Positions 1-11,200 of a stretch of 64,000 nt of DNA are shown here, one piece after another; within the stretch, counting starts at the first letter, position 1, and each line of letters opens with the position of its first letter. The notes beneath the pieces are model-generated. The model saw only the letters and a program-made list of their open reading frames with translations. It was not told where the DNA came from and made no database searches. Where the stretch lies: NCBI RefSeq assembly GCF_000003815.2, contig NC_049991.1, positions 14,149,357-14,213,356 of the forward strand, given 5' to 3'. A program made the translations under genes and the position numbers. The stretch comes from Branchiostoma floridae (Eukaryota > Chordata > Leptocardii > Amphioxiformes > Branchiostomatidae).

Positions 1-8
1 CAACTTAC

Positions 9-3000
9 CTGAAACCAGTACAACAGTGGCAGGCTTGGTGTAGGTGTCTGCAAACCTGCGTATGCTCTGTCTTAACTTGTCATCAGCTGCATTCTTGGCT
101 GTGGCATTGATGTGTACTACTGTTACCTGAAGTGACAGAAGTATATGAGAGGAACACTATGCAGCCTCCTTAAGAGTACTTGTAGTATTGTCAAAAACTA
201 CAAGTACATAAGAGTGTCAACACGACAATTGACTGCTTTATACATTTACTCCTGTACCATTGCGTGAATGTGCATCAGTCTGGTGTAAATAAGGTTTCAG
301 ACAGATGGTAATAGGTCTACCTTCTGAGTCTAACTCATATTCATGCCAGGTTGCACTCTTGCGAGAGCAGATTTTGCAATGGTGCCAGAGACAGGACAAG
401 GAATCCATTTCTAAATGTTGCGTCAACAGGGCTAAGAACTTGTCAATAGATTTGCTTGTAAAAGCATCAAGTTCAAAACAAACTACTTCTGTCCTGACCT
501 GTGCATTGTTTAGCTCCTGTATGACCTCCCTGCTCTCCTTACTGATGTCACACACACACATGAACTCTGCCTCCTTGTGTCCAGCGAAGAAGTCTGTGCG
601 GATCTTCTGCACGATGCCCATGGCTGTCTTCCCACTGGGCACCTGGCAGTTCTCGATGTCCCAGAACACTCCGATAGGAGGCAGGGTGTCAGGCTGGGAG
701 GGGGAGGACACTGAGTCTGGCAGCTGGGCAACTTGATCTGTAAGGTAAAAACAAGAGGATTTTTTAAATAATACAGATACCTTCTCATATGACTCTTATA
801 ATATTATATTTTCCAATGTCCAGATAAGGAATCAAAATGTTTTCCAATGTCCAGACAAGCAACCAAGAAAACTTTCAGACAAAAGCACGCTATCAGATAT
901 ATTTCTTCGTAGTCATCACTAACAATATGTTTAACAATGTATGCAAAATACTTACATTACAACAGTGTGTGTAACAATGGTTTGCATCCTGTGGCCCTTT
1001 TATTCTTCTCTATGTAAACCTTGTCTTGCTATCAAACAAACCTCCTTGCTCAGTGAGACAGCAGTGAAACCAACACTATATACATAATCATAATACCCTA
1101 CTTTTGATTTAAGTATTAACTTCACTACCTAAAAATGTATTGTGGCATCCATTGCCCTACCTGCTGGCTGTTGACTATGGACAGGAGGAGTTCTAAGAAC
1201 AGTGGAGTTCTCTGAGCTACCTTCCAGGCTAGATGTCTGCTTTCCGAAATGAGGCATGGGGGGCTGGACAAAGGGAAGTGTTCCTCTCACACCATCTGTA
1301 CCTGGGTGTTTTCATTAGATTAAGTGGTTAGAACTTAGATCATTAAAAAATACTGAATGAATTATTTCCCTCAAATCAATGATTAGAAAAAGAATACTGA
1401 GTGTTTATGAATATCGTCAACGATGTTGGTACTAAGATTGTCAGAATTATTCTACTACTAACATCTGATAATGGGGAGGATGCTTGACATCACTTCTTTA
1501 TGCCTGAACTGCCATTCCAATTTCTATGTATGGCACCCAAGTGTATTACTAAAATAAAGCTTTGTGTCATAGCCAACAAACCTGTGCTGCCCCCCGAGGT
1601 TGTGTAATTGTGATGCAGGCACCGAGAGGGGCTCTGGTGTTGGTTTCTCGGCCTGCGTTGCGGTGATGTCGGAAGGTGTGAGGCGGTCGTGGATCTCTGT
1701 AGAACTTGTAGCAGCTGTTCCTGAACAGACGAGACAGTTGCTGCCGGTGGCGGCGCGGCGCAGTGAGCACACGGCGTGCTGCCGAGGTTGTGAAGCCATG
1801 CCAAGCCCTCCTGCCCTGGTACATGGGGCAAGTAGCTATGACTGGGACTTCCCACATGGAAAGCTGGGTCTGTGTGGACTAGGCCCGGGTGCGGGTGATA
1901 TGGAATGTTTGGAGGAGCGGTCGGTACTGGCAGACTAGGCTGGTAGTGGGATGTTGGAGGATAAGTCGGGTGGGAGTGGGGACACCTCTGCCCGAGCGCA
2001 GCACAGGGGTAATCCAAGCTAGGAGAGCACAAAGAGCAAGGAACGGCATTGCTGGGGAGACTGTTGCCTGGGTGTTGCTGGGTCATGTCGTGCCAGGGGG
2101 AGGGGGGCAGGGGATAGCGGGAGCTACCAAAGTGGACAGGAGGGGGCAGGGTACTGCAACCGGTGCAGCAGCTAGTATTGCACTGTGGAAAGACAGAAAC
2201 TCATTGTCAGATACATTCATGAAATGACCAACACTCATTTGTTTACACTTAGCTGACTATTTGGACAGGGTACTTACTGGTTATACAGACAGTATGTCCT
2301 TGAATGACTGTGTTCCATTGATACATGACAGATTAAGACAGACCATAATTCATTACTTAAATTAATAAATAAATAAATAATAAGACAGACCATAATTCAT
2401 TACTTAAATTAATAAATAAATAAATAATAATAAACAAATAATTCATTGTGTTGCTGGCTCAGGTTCAAGAAATGTCCCTCTCCTGAATTTCTTGCCTTCA
2501 CCCTTTCCTTCCTTTCCTAGTAGTTTAATTGAACAGCCCCTGAACTACTTTTACTTTTAGAAGGACATTTTCATTTCATACTCAGTCATAGCATATGAGG
2601 CAAGCAGAGGTTGATTAGGAAAATTTTAACCTTCTTCTCATTTGCCAGAAGAAGAGTTCTAGAGGTGCTTTTTTTACTGGAGCAATACTCCTACCAAACC
2701 AAATAACTCTAATGGCTTTTCTCTAGAAAACAGGGCATATCAGAGAACACAATATTTTTCAAAGTCAACCTCTGCTTTGGAAATACCTCTTATCTTAGCC
2801 ACTACAGCAGGATCTCTGGGCTCTTTTTTGTTGTTTGGAGGCTCATAATACTAGATACTTCTGCTGGCTGTTCCTTGTTGTACTAGGTCGCTTGTGTGGT
2901 ATGGGCCAGCTGCACAAGCCCTTGCAACAGTACAAAAGTTGAAACGGCCAGCAAAATTGTATTATGAGCCCCGGAAAACAACAAAAAAAGAGCCTAGAAA

Positions 3001-3218
3001 GCCAGCTGTGGAGGCGACTCTTACCTGTGCACAGCTAGACAGATGCTGCAGTGAGATGTGGGTGAGGACTGCCTCCTTGTCCAGAAAGCAGGCATCACAG
3101 CTGGGGAAGATGCACTTGTATACCACAGGGGGGTCAGCGGCAGTGGTGGTGGCAGCACCAGGGGGGGCAGAGGTGTGGGAGGGGCCCTCGCTACTCCGCA
3201 GGGGGGTCTGGCTCATCA
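9..3218 (-). CDS. MARF1: MARF1, N-terminal part (NYN-domain RNase, meiosis regulator), continues beyond left edge
   Basis: Five minus-strand exons join in phase: 3218-3025, 2182-1582, 1295-1161, 737-499 and 126-9. All have GT/AG borders. The first exon carries a C2H2-like finger (C-x4-C-x12-H-x4-H, around YKCIFPSC). The second is a long Pro/His/Ser-rich linker. The fourth and fifth encode the start of the NYN/PIN-like RNase domain, with the signature [15 protein letters not shown] followed by [16 protein letters not shown] and [15 protein letters not shown], very close to vertebrate MARF1. D and E of the DIEN motif are catalytic-type acidic residues. In mammals MARF1 silences transcripts in oocytes using this RNase together with LOTUS and RRM modules, which would lie left of the window. 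The start codon is probably the ATG at 3216, because no upstream exon in the right phase was found; 5' UTR exons are then expected further right. Family identity is very secure; the exact N-terminus is not. Confidence 0.93.
2357..2435. repeat. Tandem duplication with AATA microsatellite
   Basis: A unit of roughly 50 bp, beginning AAGACAGACCATAATTCATT and ending in an (AATA)n tract, occurs twice in a row. It lies in the MARF1 intron between the first and second coding exons' flanks. Confidence 0.8.
2602..2777. repeat. Probable small inverted-terminal-repeat element
   Basis: The outer ends match as inverted repeats (AAGCAGAGGTTGA at 2602, TCAACCTCTGCTT ending 2777), about 176 bp apart. The length and lack of coding capacity suit a MITE. 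The arms are short, so chance cannot be excluded. Confidence 0.45.
2819..2994. mobile_element. MITE-like element with ~32-bp inverted ends
   Basis: The left end GGCTCTTTTTTGTTGTTTGG continuing to CTCATAATAC is mirrored at the right end by GTATTATGAGCC followed by AACAACAAAAAAAGAGCC. Total length is about 176 bp, non-coding, inside a MARF1 intron and ending 30 bp from the donor side of the zinc-finger exon. Confidence 0.75.
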
Positions 3219-4566
3219 CTGGTGGAACACACTCATACTACCCACCCTTTGACATTCCTAGGGCACTGGGGGGAGGAATAACATGATCGTGTTTCAAAGT
3301 GGAACTACAGACCAAGTTCAGTTATATAGGCAATGTTACAGTTGACAGTGAGAAAACAGTCTGTAAGCCAATATGCCAGATCAAGGTTTGGACTGCCCAT
3401 GCCCAGTGTGATGCACTTCCACTTCCAGGTAACATGTCACAGGTGAGGGACCCTGACTGAAACATGTCTGGACATGAGTACAGCATGGTCAAGATTGAAA
3501 CGTTTACAAGTTAGGGACCTTCTAATTGTCATCACACTTATGCAGTTTAAAAAGCAATTTGGCTTATTGCATACATTTTGCTCATGCACTGCTGTAGGGA
3601 TCGACCAAGGGAACGATTTTATAAAGGATTTATAGATTAAAGAATCCTGTAAAAATCTAGGCCCTAAACAAGTTGTAGAGCTGCATGTACAACGTTTAAA
3701 CTGAAGTGGATATGATAAATTTTAAGTTATTTATTATTGTTATAAAACATCTATTTCTGACCAAATACATTGCGTTTCAGTGACAATCTGTCTAAGACTT
3801 GATTATACTAACACTTAAACAGTAATTAAGTGTTTGAACCATCCATGAGAGGTAAGCAAGGCCAGACTTTGCGAACAAAAACATTGGAAGGACATTGCAT
3901 AAAAACAGCGGGAGCTTGTGTAACATATCTCACTCAGGGGAGTTCACGTTTGATGTCGCTTGTGTAACAAATGCATTTACATTCAAAGGGCTTTAGGGTA
4001 TTTTTCTTCAAATGTGCAGATGCAACTGGCTGTACACTGTATCTTTAACACAAGGGGTGTTGAGCAGGAAGGTCTAAAAGAAGGTTGCAAACGTTTATCT
4101 GAGGTGACCCGTTATCAAAGAATGTCTGACGAACAGCACGTTCTGTCTGTCTCTCGTTACACCCCGCCATAACTTACTAAAATTAAACCGTAAACAAAGC
4201 ACACAGTTTAGTTTAACCCTCACTTTTACGTTTTGACTCGTGTATAGAAGATGCAGGAGAATTCCTGAAGGTGTTAATGTTTCTTACCTACAAAATAAAT
4301 GGGAAAATGCTGCACTCTCCACTAGTCCATCGTGCGCTGCTGCAGGCGCGGGGACCGCAATGCCACTGCCGCAAAATGGCACAACTATTTTGGCTGTTCT
4401 ATTTACTGGCACACCCTTTGCAAAACAATTTTATATTCGATACTTTGAAAAAAAGAAGTTCAATTATAGAGTTCAATTAAGCAGTATATGTGTTTTAAAA
4501 GCATCTTTATAAGAACCTTTTGTAATCATGAAATAATTTACATCTCATAAGGAAGTTTTATATCAA

Positions 4567-4919
4567 ATATAATTGTTAGGTGTGGGAGCTACCTTGTTAT
4601 TTTCAATAGCAAATCATTCGATTTTGCTGGATATTCTGAAGGCCAGTTTATATAGCCATCGCTTGTGTTCCATCGAAAGTAATGTTTTCCTTTGTAAGAT
4701 CATAGATATTTGTTGCAGGTGACGAAAATATAAACTTGTCCGCATCTGTCAGTTGACAGTTGTCAAGTGGTGTCGTAAAATTGAGAAGTTGTCTCTCTTG
4801 CGGCAGGTCATCTTGGGTCGGGTTTGACGGCGTAATGATATTCTGATAAACGGTCGCAGTTGTCCCGAAATAGTTCATTACACCGTTTCGAGGTATGTCA
4901 GCACTTAGGCGCCACATTG
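4567..4919 (-). other. Candidate minus-strand exon of unknown affiliation (MARF1 5' UTR or small separate gene)
   Basis: A stretch is bounded by a good acceptor (TTTCAG before 4919) and a donor (AAG/GTAGCT at 4567). It holds an ATG (4914) opening an 89-residue frame that closes with TAA at 4648. Past that stop another frame runs open to the donor (about 34 residues, containing WNTSDGYINWP). I recognise neither peptide. No frame of this exon joins the first MARF1 coding exon without a stop, so if it belongs to MARF1 it is untranslated. A small independent gene is the alternative. Confidence 0.3.
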
Positions 4920-4995
4920 GCTGAAATTGAACATTTCTAGTTCTCACAAGTACACACAAGTTCAAAATTTGACATTTCTGCATGAGGTGGATCAA

Positions 4996-5272
4996 TCTGT
5001 GAAAAGAATTTCAACACACACGTCACCAAGTTGCGAATGGATACAGGAGTAAAGGGGCGCGGAAACCAGGAAGGGGAACCGGAGGTTTGGCTGTGGCGAA
5101 GGGCGTTTGAATTTTCAGACTTTGAAAATTTGGCCGGCCGGAGATTCTACGGGAAGTTCGTGACGCACTGTTTTTGCCGCCCAAGGAGAAGGGGAAGTAT
5201 TCTTGAAGCTATTCTGAGGAAATTGCCTGACATTTGGGCGTCCTAAGACGTTTATTCCTTCTCGTGGAAATC
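4996..5272. promoter_or_regulatory. Shared divergent promoter region, MARF1 (-) / NDE1 (+)
   Basis: The interval lies between the minus-strand leader region of MARF1 and the NDE1 start codon at 5273. It is G-rich and contains GGCCGGCCGG near 5143. No TATA box is evident, as is usual for housekeeping bidirectional promoters. The assignment rests on gene geometry rather than on recognised factor sites. Confidence 0.5.
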
Positions 5273-8200
5273 ATGGACGACGAGGAGGTACCGACTTTCT
5301 CGAGTCCAGAGGCAGAGATCAAGTACTGGAAAGACCTAGCGTTGGAATTAAGACAAAGGTAACCTGGAAACGCTTGTCTTTCTATACATATGCATCTGGG
5401 GTACATTTTGAAAGAACTGTCTTCCTGCTGGTAGTCTACGTTTTGCTGTTTGGTGGGCTACTTGTCTAAGTTGACGATGTAGATGTGGGTGGGGGGCTGG
5501 GACAGTTTAAAAATCCCTCATCACGAGGCACAACGACATGACATCACGATTAAAAGTCGCCTCAACTAACTTAGGAAAACATTCCAAGCTTCTCCCCCAA
5601 ATTATGTGGTTGCTCAGATTGTAATTTCAAGCAGGACAAAGATCTTCTGGAACACGATGAAAGAGAGCAAAGTGACAAATTTTGAGGATGACAAGCTTTT
5701 TTGGTCATGCACTATGATGCAGACGACTTTTTTAGTGACGCAGGTAAACACAGCAACAACACCTGTAATGTAGGTATAAATACACTTAATTGCACCTTCC
5801 TTGTTATAATGGTAATCCAGTAATACCACATGATCAGTTAGCTCCATGGTGTGGCAAGTGGTGTGAATAACTGCTTTCAACTGGTGTGAAACTTCTGAAT
5901 ATCTATTTAGATGCATGTACAAGTAGTTTGATCAGATAAAAGTAGTGGAAACTGGAACAAACAATAAGAGTCTGGAGACAATGATGACAATAGAATGTGA
6001 AAACTGATTACAATAGAGTGTTGGATTGTCAGACAAATTAGGAATTTTTGCTTACAATGATTTACAAAATCATAAATATAATAACTTCCTTCTCTTTGTG
6101 TTGTTGATTTCTGTACAATGTATAGATTATTGCTGTTGCCCAGCAATGTTTAGTTTCATGGACAGCATTGAGAGATAAACGTAGTATTGAGAGATGTTTT
6201 TCACCATTTTTGTGAAGGAAGCCCAAACATTACAGTTACAATACATAACATGGAATGGAACAGACTGAAGGAACAATACTCAGGCACTTCAGGTGTGACA
6301 AATGATTACCATTGGCTAGTATTGGGCATTCAAGTATGGTCTTGAATCCATTTGTCTTCTTCCAGGATATCAACATGTTTATCATTTACATCTTGAAGAT
6401 TTCAGATCAACTGAAATTGGATAGGCCTGACCAGTGGTCATGTGTATTGCAGACTGTCAATGACTTTCTCCATGCCAAGAGTTTGTAATGTTTGTGATAT
6501 ATGATAAGCTAGTGATGTAATACTCTAGTATTTGCACAATGATAACAGGCCTTGCTGCTCTGCCCACAGAATCTTGTGTAAATCTAGAAGTACGTCACAC
6601 CTTATCCAGGCTTCCACTTCCAGGCAAAGAGAGACTGTATAAACGTATAAAAGAGTTATGTTTTGGTCATACCAAATTCCAAAGATACAAAAAACGGCTT
6701 ATGCATATCATTATCACCCAATAAATTCCCATAAAGTCAGTGACTTTGTACACAGGGGTTGGCATAGAAAAACTACTGATGTAGTCAACATACATCTAGC
6801 ACAGTAGCAGTAGAACAAGCCAACAATTGGTCCAATGTTGTGCTGCCAAAGTCAGCAGTGTACATAAGAGATCTCACTTAGTTGAACAAAGTCTTCTTCG
6901 TTACACAACCTTCTTTTAATTCTTCCGTAGACATTTCAGTGACTATCTGACACTTCCATGTCAAGTCATTACGTCACAATACAATAGATTAAGTTCAGTT
7001 TGCACTGAATCTGTATAGTTCATATCGCACCGATAATGTTAGTATTGTTCATTTTGTACTGATGAAGGTGACAGATAGTCGCCAAAACTTCTACGGAAGA
7101 ATTAAAAGAAGGTTGTGTAACGAAGAAGACTTTGTGCAATTGATCTACCAACCTGATGATACTATTTACGGAAGATCTGACGTAGTTATGTTTACTAGGT
7201 TTGGAGGAGTAACAACATGGGATAAACAAGTACTGGCATGCACCCTATACTGAATTTAAAGTCTGCTGTTGACATTCTTTCTACCAAGGCTCTGCCACAT
7301 GTTAATGTTTGGAGTGCTGTCCATTACCCTGCCATAATAAACCAAGTACAGATGTGGAATGCCAAATGTTTGGGAAGGCACTTAGCAGTGGCAGTGGGGC
7401 TCACCTTTTTCTAAATCTAATCCTCAAAATCTATACTTAGATTAGAAGTCTGTGTCTTTGCATTGACAGTAGTAATACCATAGTGCAGAAGGACAGACTT
7501 TCATAATGGATAAGAGGTAATGTTATTTGGGAGTAATGGGGTTGGTAAACATTGGCAGCATTAGGCATTGAGGTCAATAAGGGCAGAGGCGGTGAACTCA
7601 TCATGATGATAGTATCAAGTACCCTATGGGGTCCCCACCCAAGGAGTAGGTGTCAAAGCTCATGTCTCAATAATAATATTGTCACATCAAACAGTAGGCA
7701 GCTAACCATGGTGGCAGGTGTGTAGATATTAGGGAGGGTATGTTGTTCTTATTGTGCTATTTGTAGAATATCACACACAAACACACAGGCATCAACACAA
7801 CTCACTGTCTCAGTCAAGCATACAAACATTGAAAACAGTTGGGGTAGTTAGCTGTTTTAGGCAAATCATTCAAACTATTCCACATTTGAATACCTATTTT
7901 GTGGTGGTATGCAGGCATGTGTGGTTAATGTGACCAGGTGGCTAGTGTAGGGGGTGAAGTTCCCCAGGGCTGCATACCTTGAAATCACCATTTAATGTTA
8001 TTGGTTACATTTCAGTGCACCCCTGTTCCTTTGCACTAGTGACTATGGTGAATATATAGATGTACATTTTTGTATGCACGGTGCCACCCCTTTTTTATTG
8101 ACGAAAAGCAAAAGTTAATCACAGATTAACCACAGTAATCAGTTCATCTGCATAAGTGCACCAACTTGTGTTGTTTGTGTTTGGAAACATTACTGTGTGA

Positions 8201-11200
8201 ACATAATGTGCTTGGTATTGTACATTAAAACAAAATCATTCTCTACAAGCTGGGACGTTATCTGTGATCTGAATAGCAATCTTGCAACCACATTCAGACA
8301 GCAAACTAATGCAGTCAAAATGCACCAACAGGAGAAACATTTGCAAGTCATAAGGTGGAAAGTACTATTCCCAGTACCAAATTTGTCATGAGCTGTCAAC
8401 TGCTAGCAGCCAAGTGGCTATTTGATGTCAAGAATGGAAGTTAGTCTGACATGATGAAGCATGCTGCATAGTTTGAGAGTCCATAATACTAGGGTTTTAC
8501 ATTTGGATAATGCTGAAATTTTCAGAAAACAGGTATATCACAGCACAATGCTATACTTAAGTTTTTGTAGCATTACTGTAGTACATGAAGATTGACCTAA
8601 GTTGAATTGATCCCCCAGTAAGTGCCCTTGCGAGGCCAGGGTTGTGAAGGGGAGGGAAGGGCCTGCTGTGTAAATGTTGCAAGTAACAGTGACAACAGTT
8701 GCCTCAAGCCATTTTCAAATCAGGTTGCCCATCTTGTAGTCTATAGAATGCAATCCAGTGGAAGAAGGAGATTTACCAACATAACCAAGTAGTGAGCCAT
8801 GCACTATAAAATTGATCTCGCCTATTCTTAATCTAAAGATGGCTTTCTATGACATCATAATTTTGTATGAGGTATACAGATACATGTTTTGTATGAGGTA
8901 TAATCTTAGTCATGATCTAACGGAGATATTGATGAGTGCTATGACTACTCTTAAGTCCAAGTGCAAAATTGAGATAAAGATTTGTGGTTAACTTATCGTC
9001 ATTTTCCAGCACCTTTCAGACAAATTATCACCCAGAATCTTAGGATAAGTGACCTCGTTAGCAACGTGAACATGTAAGCTGCTGACACTATGCCAGTATG
9101 GTACCAAAGATAGCAGAATTCACATTTTCAGCTAGATTGATGTAAGCTATTTAAAGAGAAGGGCAAAACATGCATGTAAATCAAACACTGACCATTGCAG
9201 ATTAGCCTACTGATTTGCATCTGTATGGAAGAAGCTGGTATCTTGCATAGCACACATTCATTTTCATGAGGTTGTAAGATAGGAAGATATTCAGCTAAAA
9301 CGTGTCTTTTCTTTCCCTTCAGTGTAAAAGATGCAAGAGATGAACTTGACGAATTCCAGGAGGAAAGTAGAGAGCTGGAAGCTGAGCTGGAAGCACAATT
9401 GGAGCAGGTAGAGGGGAAGAACAGAGACCTGCAAAACTCATGTCAGCGGCTTCAGATGGAAGTAGAGTCATTAAAGGTAATGTTTTGTGGTGGTTGTCAG
9501 TTTTGAGTAGTACCGTGTAGTAGAGGTCTGGCCATACCTGTACCACTTTTTTTGCTTTGTTGGAAGCAGAAATCATCTTGCTATGCATGGTGATTTTATT
9601 TGATGATACATGTCCATAGTATAAAAAGCAACACCTTACTGACTATTATTTAGAATATTTGTCAGTTCTTTATAGCCTCTTTCTCTACACTCTTGGTTGT
9701 CTTTTACAACATAACATTGATAGAAAGTAACTGTGTATTTGCTATCTATGAAGCATAACATGCTAATATCTTATGTCTTTAGGAGAACTGATTATGTGAA
9801 ACATTGTCAGCCACATACTGTTTAACCCCAATAGCTTTCCATAAAAAGGTAGCTGTCTCTATTTCAGGCACTTTAGGTACAAGATGGATATGGTCTATTT
9901 ACCACCATTGTGTAGATGAAATTTTATACAGTCGTCATTCATCTGCTGTGTAGACATGGAAGACGCTTTTTGTCTACTCCCTCCCCCTTGAAACACTTAG
10001 CTATTGACAGAATGTTTTGAAACCAGAGGTTTTGTCATTGTAGAAAGTCTTTTATCGGTGATTTGTTTCCAGTGATATTTGCTGGTGGTAGCTAAAAACA
10101 TATGTGTCCAGCAGACACCCTCCTGCCGAATGCATTGTAGGTTTTAGAATATACCACTCAAACTTTATTTTAGGTTGATAGAGTAACCATTCAGTAGTAG
10201 CTGTATTCCCATTTACTGTAACAGCAGGCAAGCTATAAACTGGTAATTGAAATCCCACCTAAAAGCCTGCTCTTAGTAATGCATACAGGTCGATATCACA
10301 TCCCTTGAGTTGACACAAAAATGTCCTAATTTTGAATGATATCAATATTTGCTGGTGATAAACGCTAAAAGCCAATAAGATCACGCCCCTTTGAAGCCAC
10401 GTAATGTTTGCTTTCAGGAGCAGACTGTTATATATACACTTTGACTTGATGTAATGTGTATATATAACTTTCACGCCCCTCTGTGAGCTTATCCAGGCAC
10501 GTGTTTGCTTCATATTATTGCAGATGACAGCCATGTTTAACAATGGATAAGTTAGTAAGGCAAAGTCTGGACGAAAGTTGACAGGAAGAATTTTGTTGTA
10601 ACTTATAAATGCTAAGTAGTCCTGAAGGTTTACAAGTGCAGTGTTTCCAAAATACATGCTTGAAGTCACTTTATCAAGATCTTATCAATGATTGTCCCTA
10701 CGGATTCTTATCCTGAAAATAGCAAGACTCAACATCTGATAGAGATGCATGAATATTTTAACAGACAACATTTCATGCTGCTAAAACTAGTTACTGAAGA
10801 AGTTCTATAGTTAATCCAGAAGTCATCTTTTTTTTGTATGGAACAACCATTGTTAAAATTAATTAATATTAATAGATATAATATCAGCATTAATAGTAGT
10901 AATCTCATCTTTGTTGTTGCATGATAATACTTTGTATGATTGACATCACACATTATGATATTTTCTTCTCAGGAAAAGCTTGAAATCTGTCAGAGAGAAA
11001 GCCACCAGCAGATCACACAGTTACAGGACGATCTGGCTCAGACCATGGGCATGAAGGAGGAAATGGCAAAATACATTCGGGAGTTGGAACAGATCAATGA
11101 CGATCTGGAGAGAGCTAAAAGAGCAACCGTCGTATCTCTAGAGGAATTCGATGGAAGATTAAATCAGGTCAGTAACTGTTATAATTCATAGTAATGAATA

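Noticed and set aside
1600-2227. Plus-strand frames opposite the long MARF1 exon
   Set aside because: They are antisense shadows of the GC-rich proline-coding exon; the minus strand carries the splice sites and the conserved continuation.
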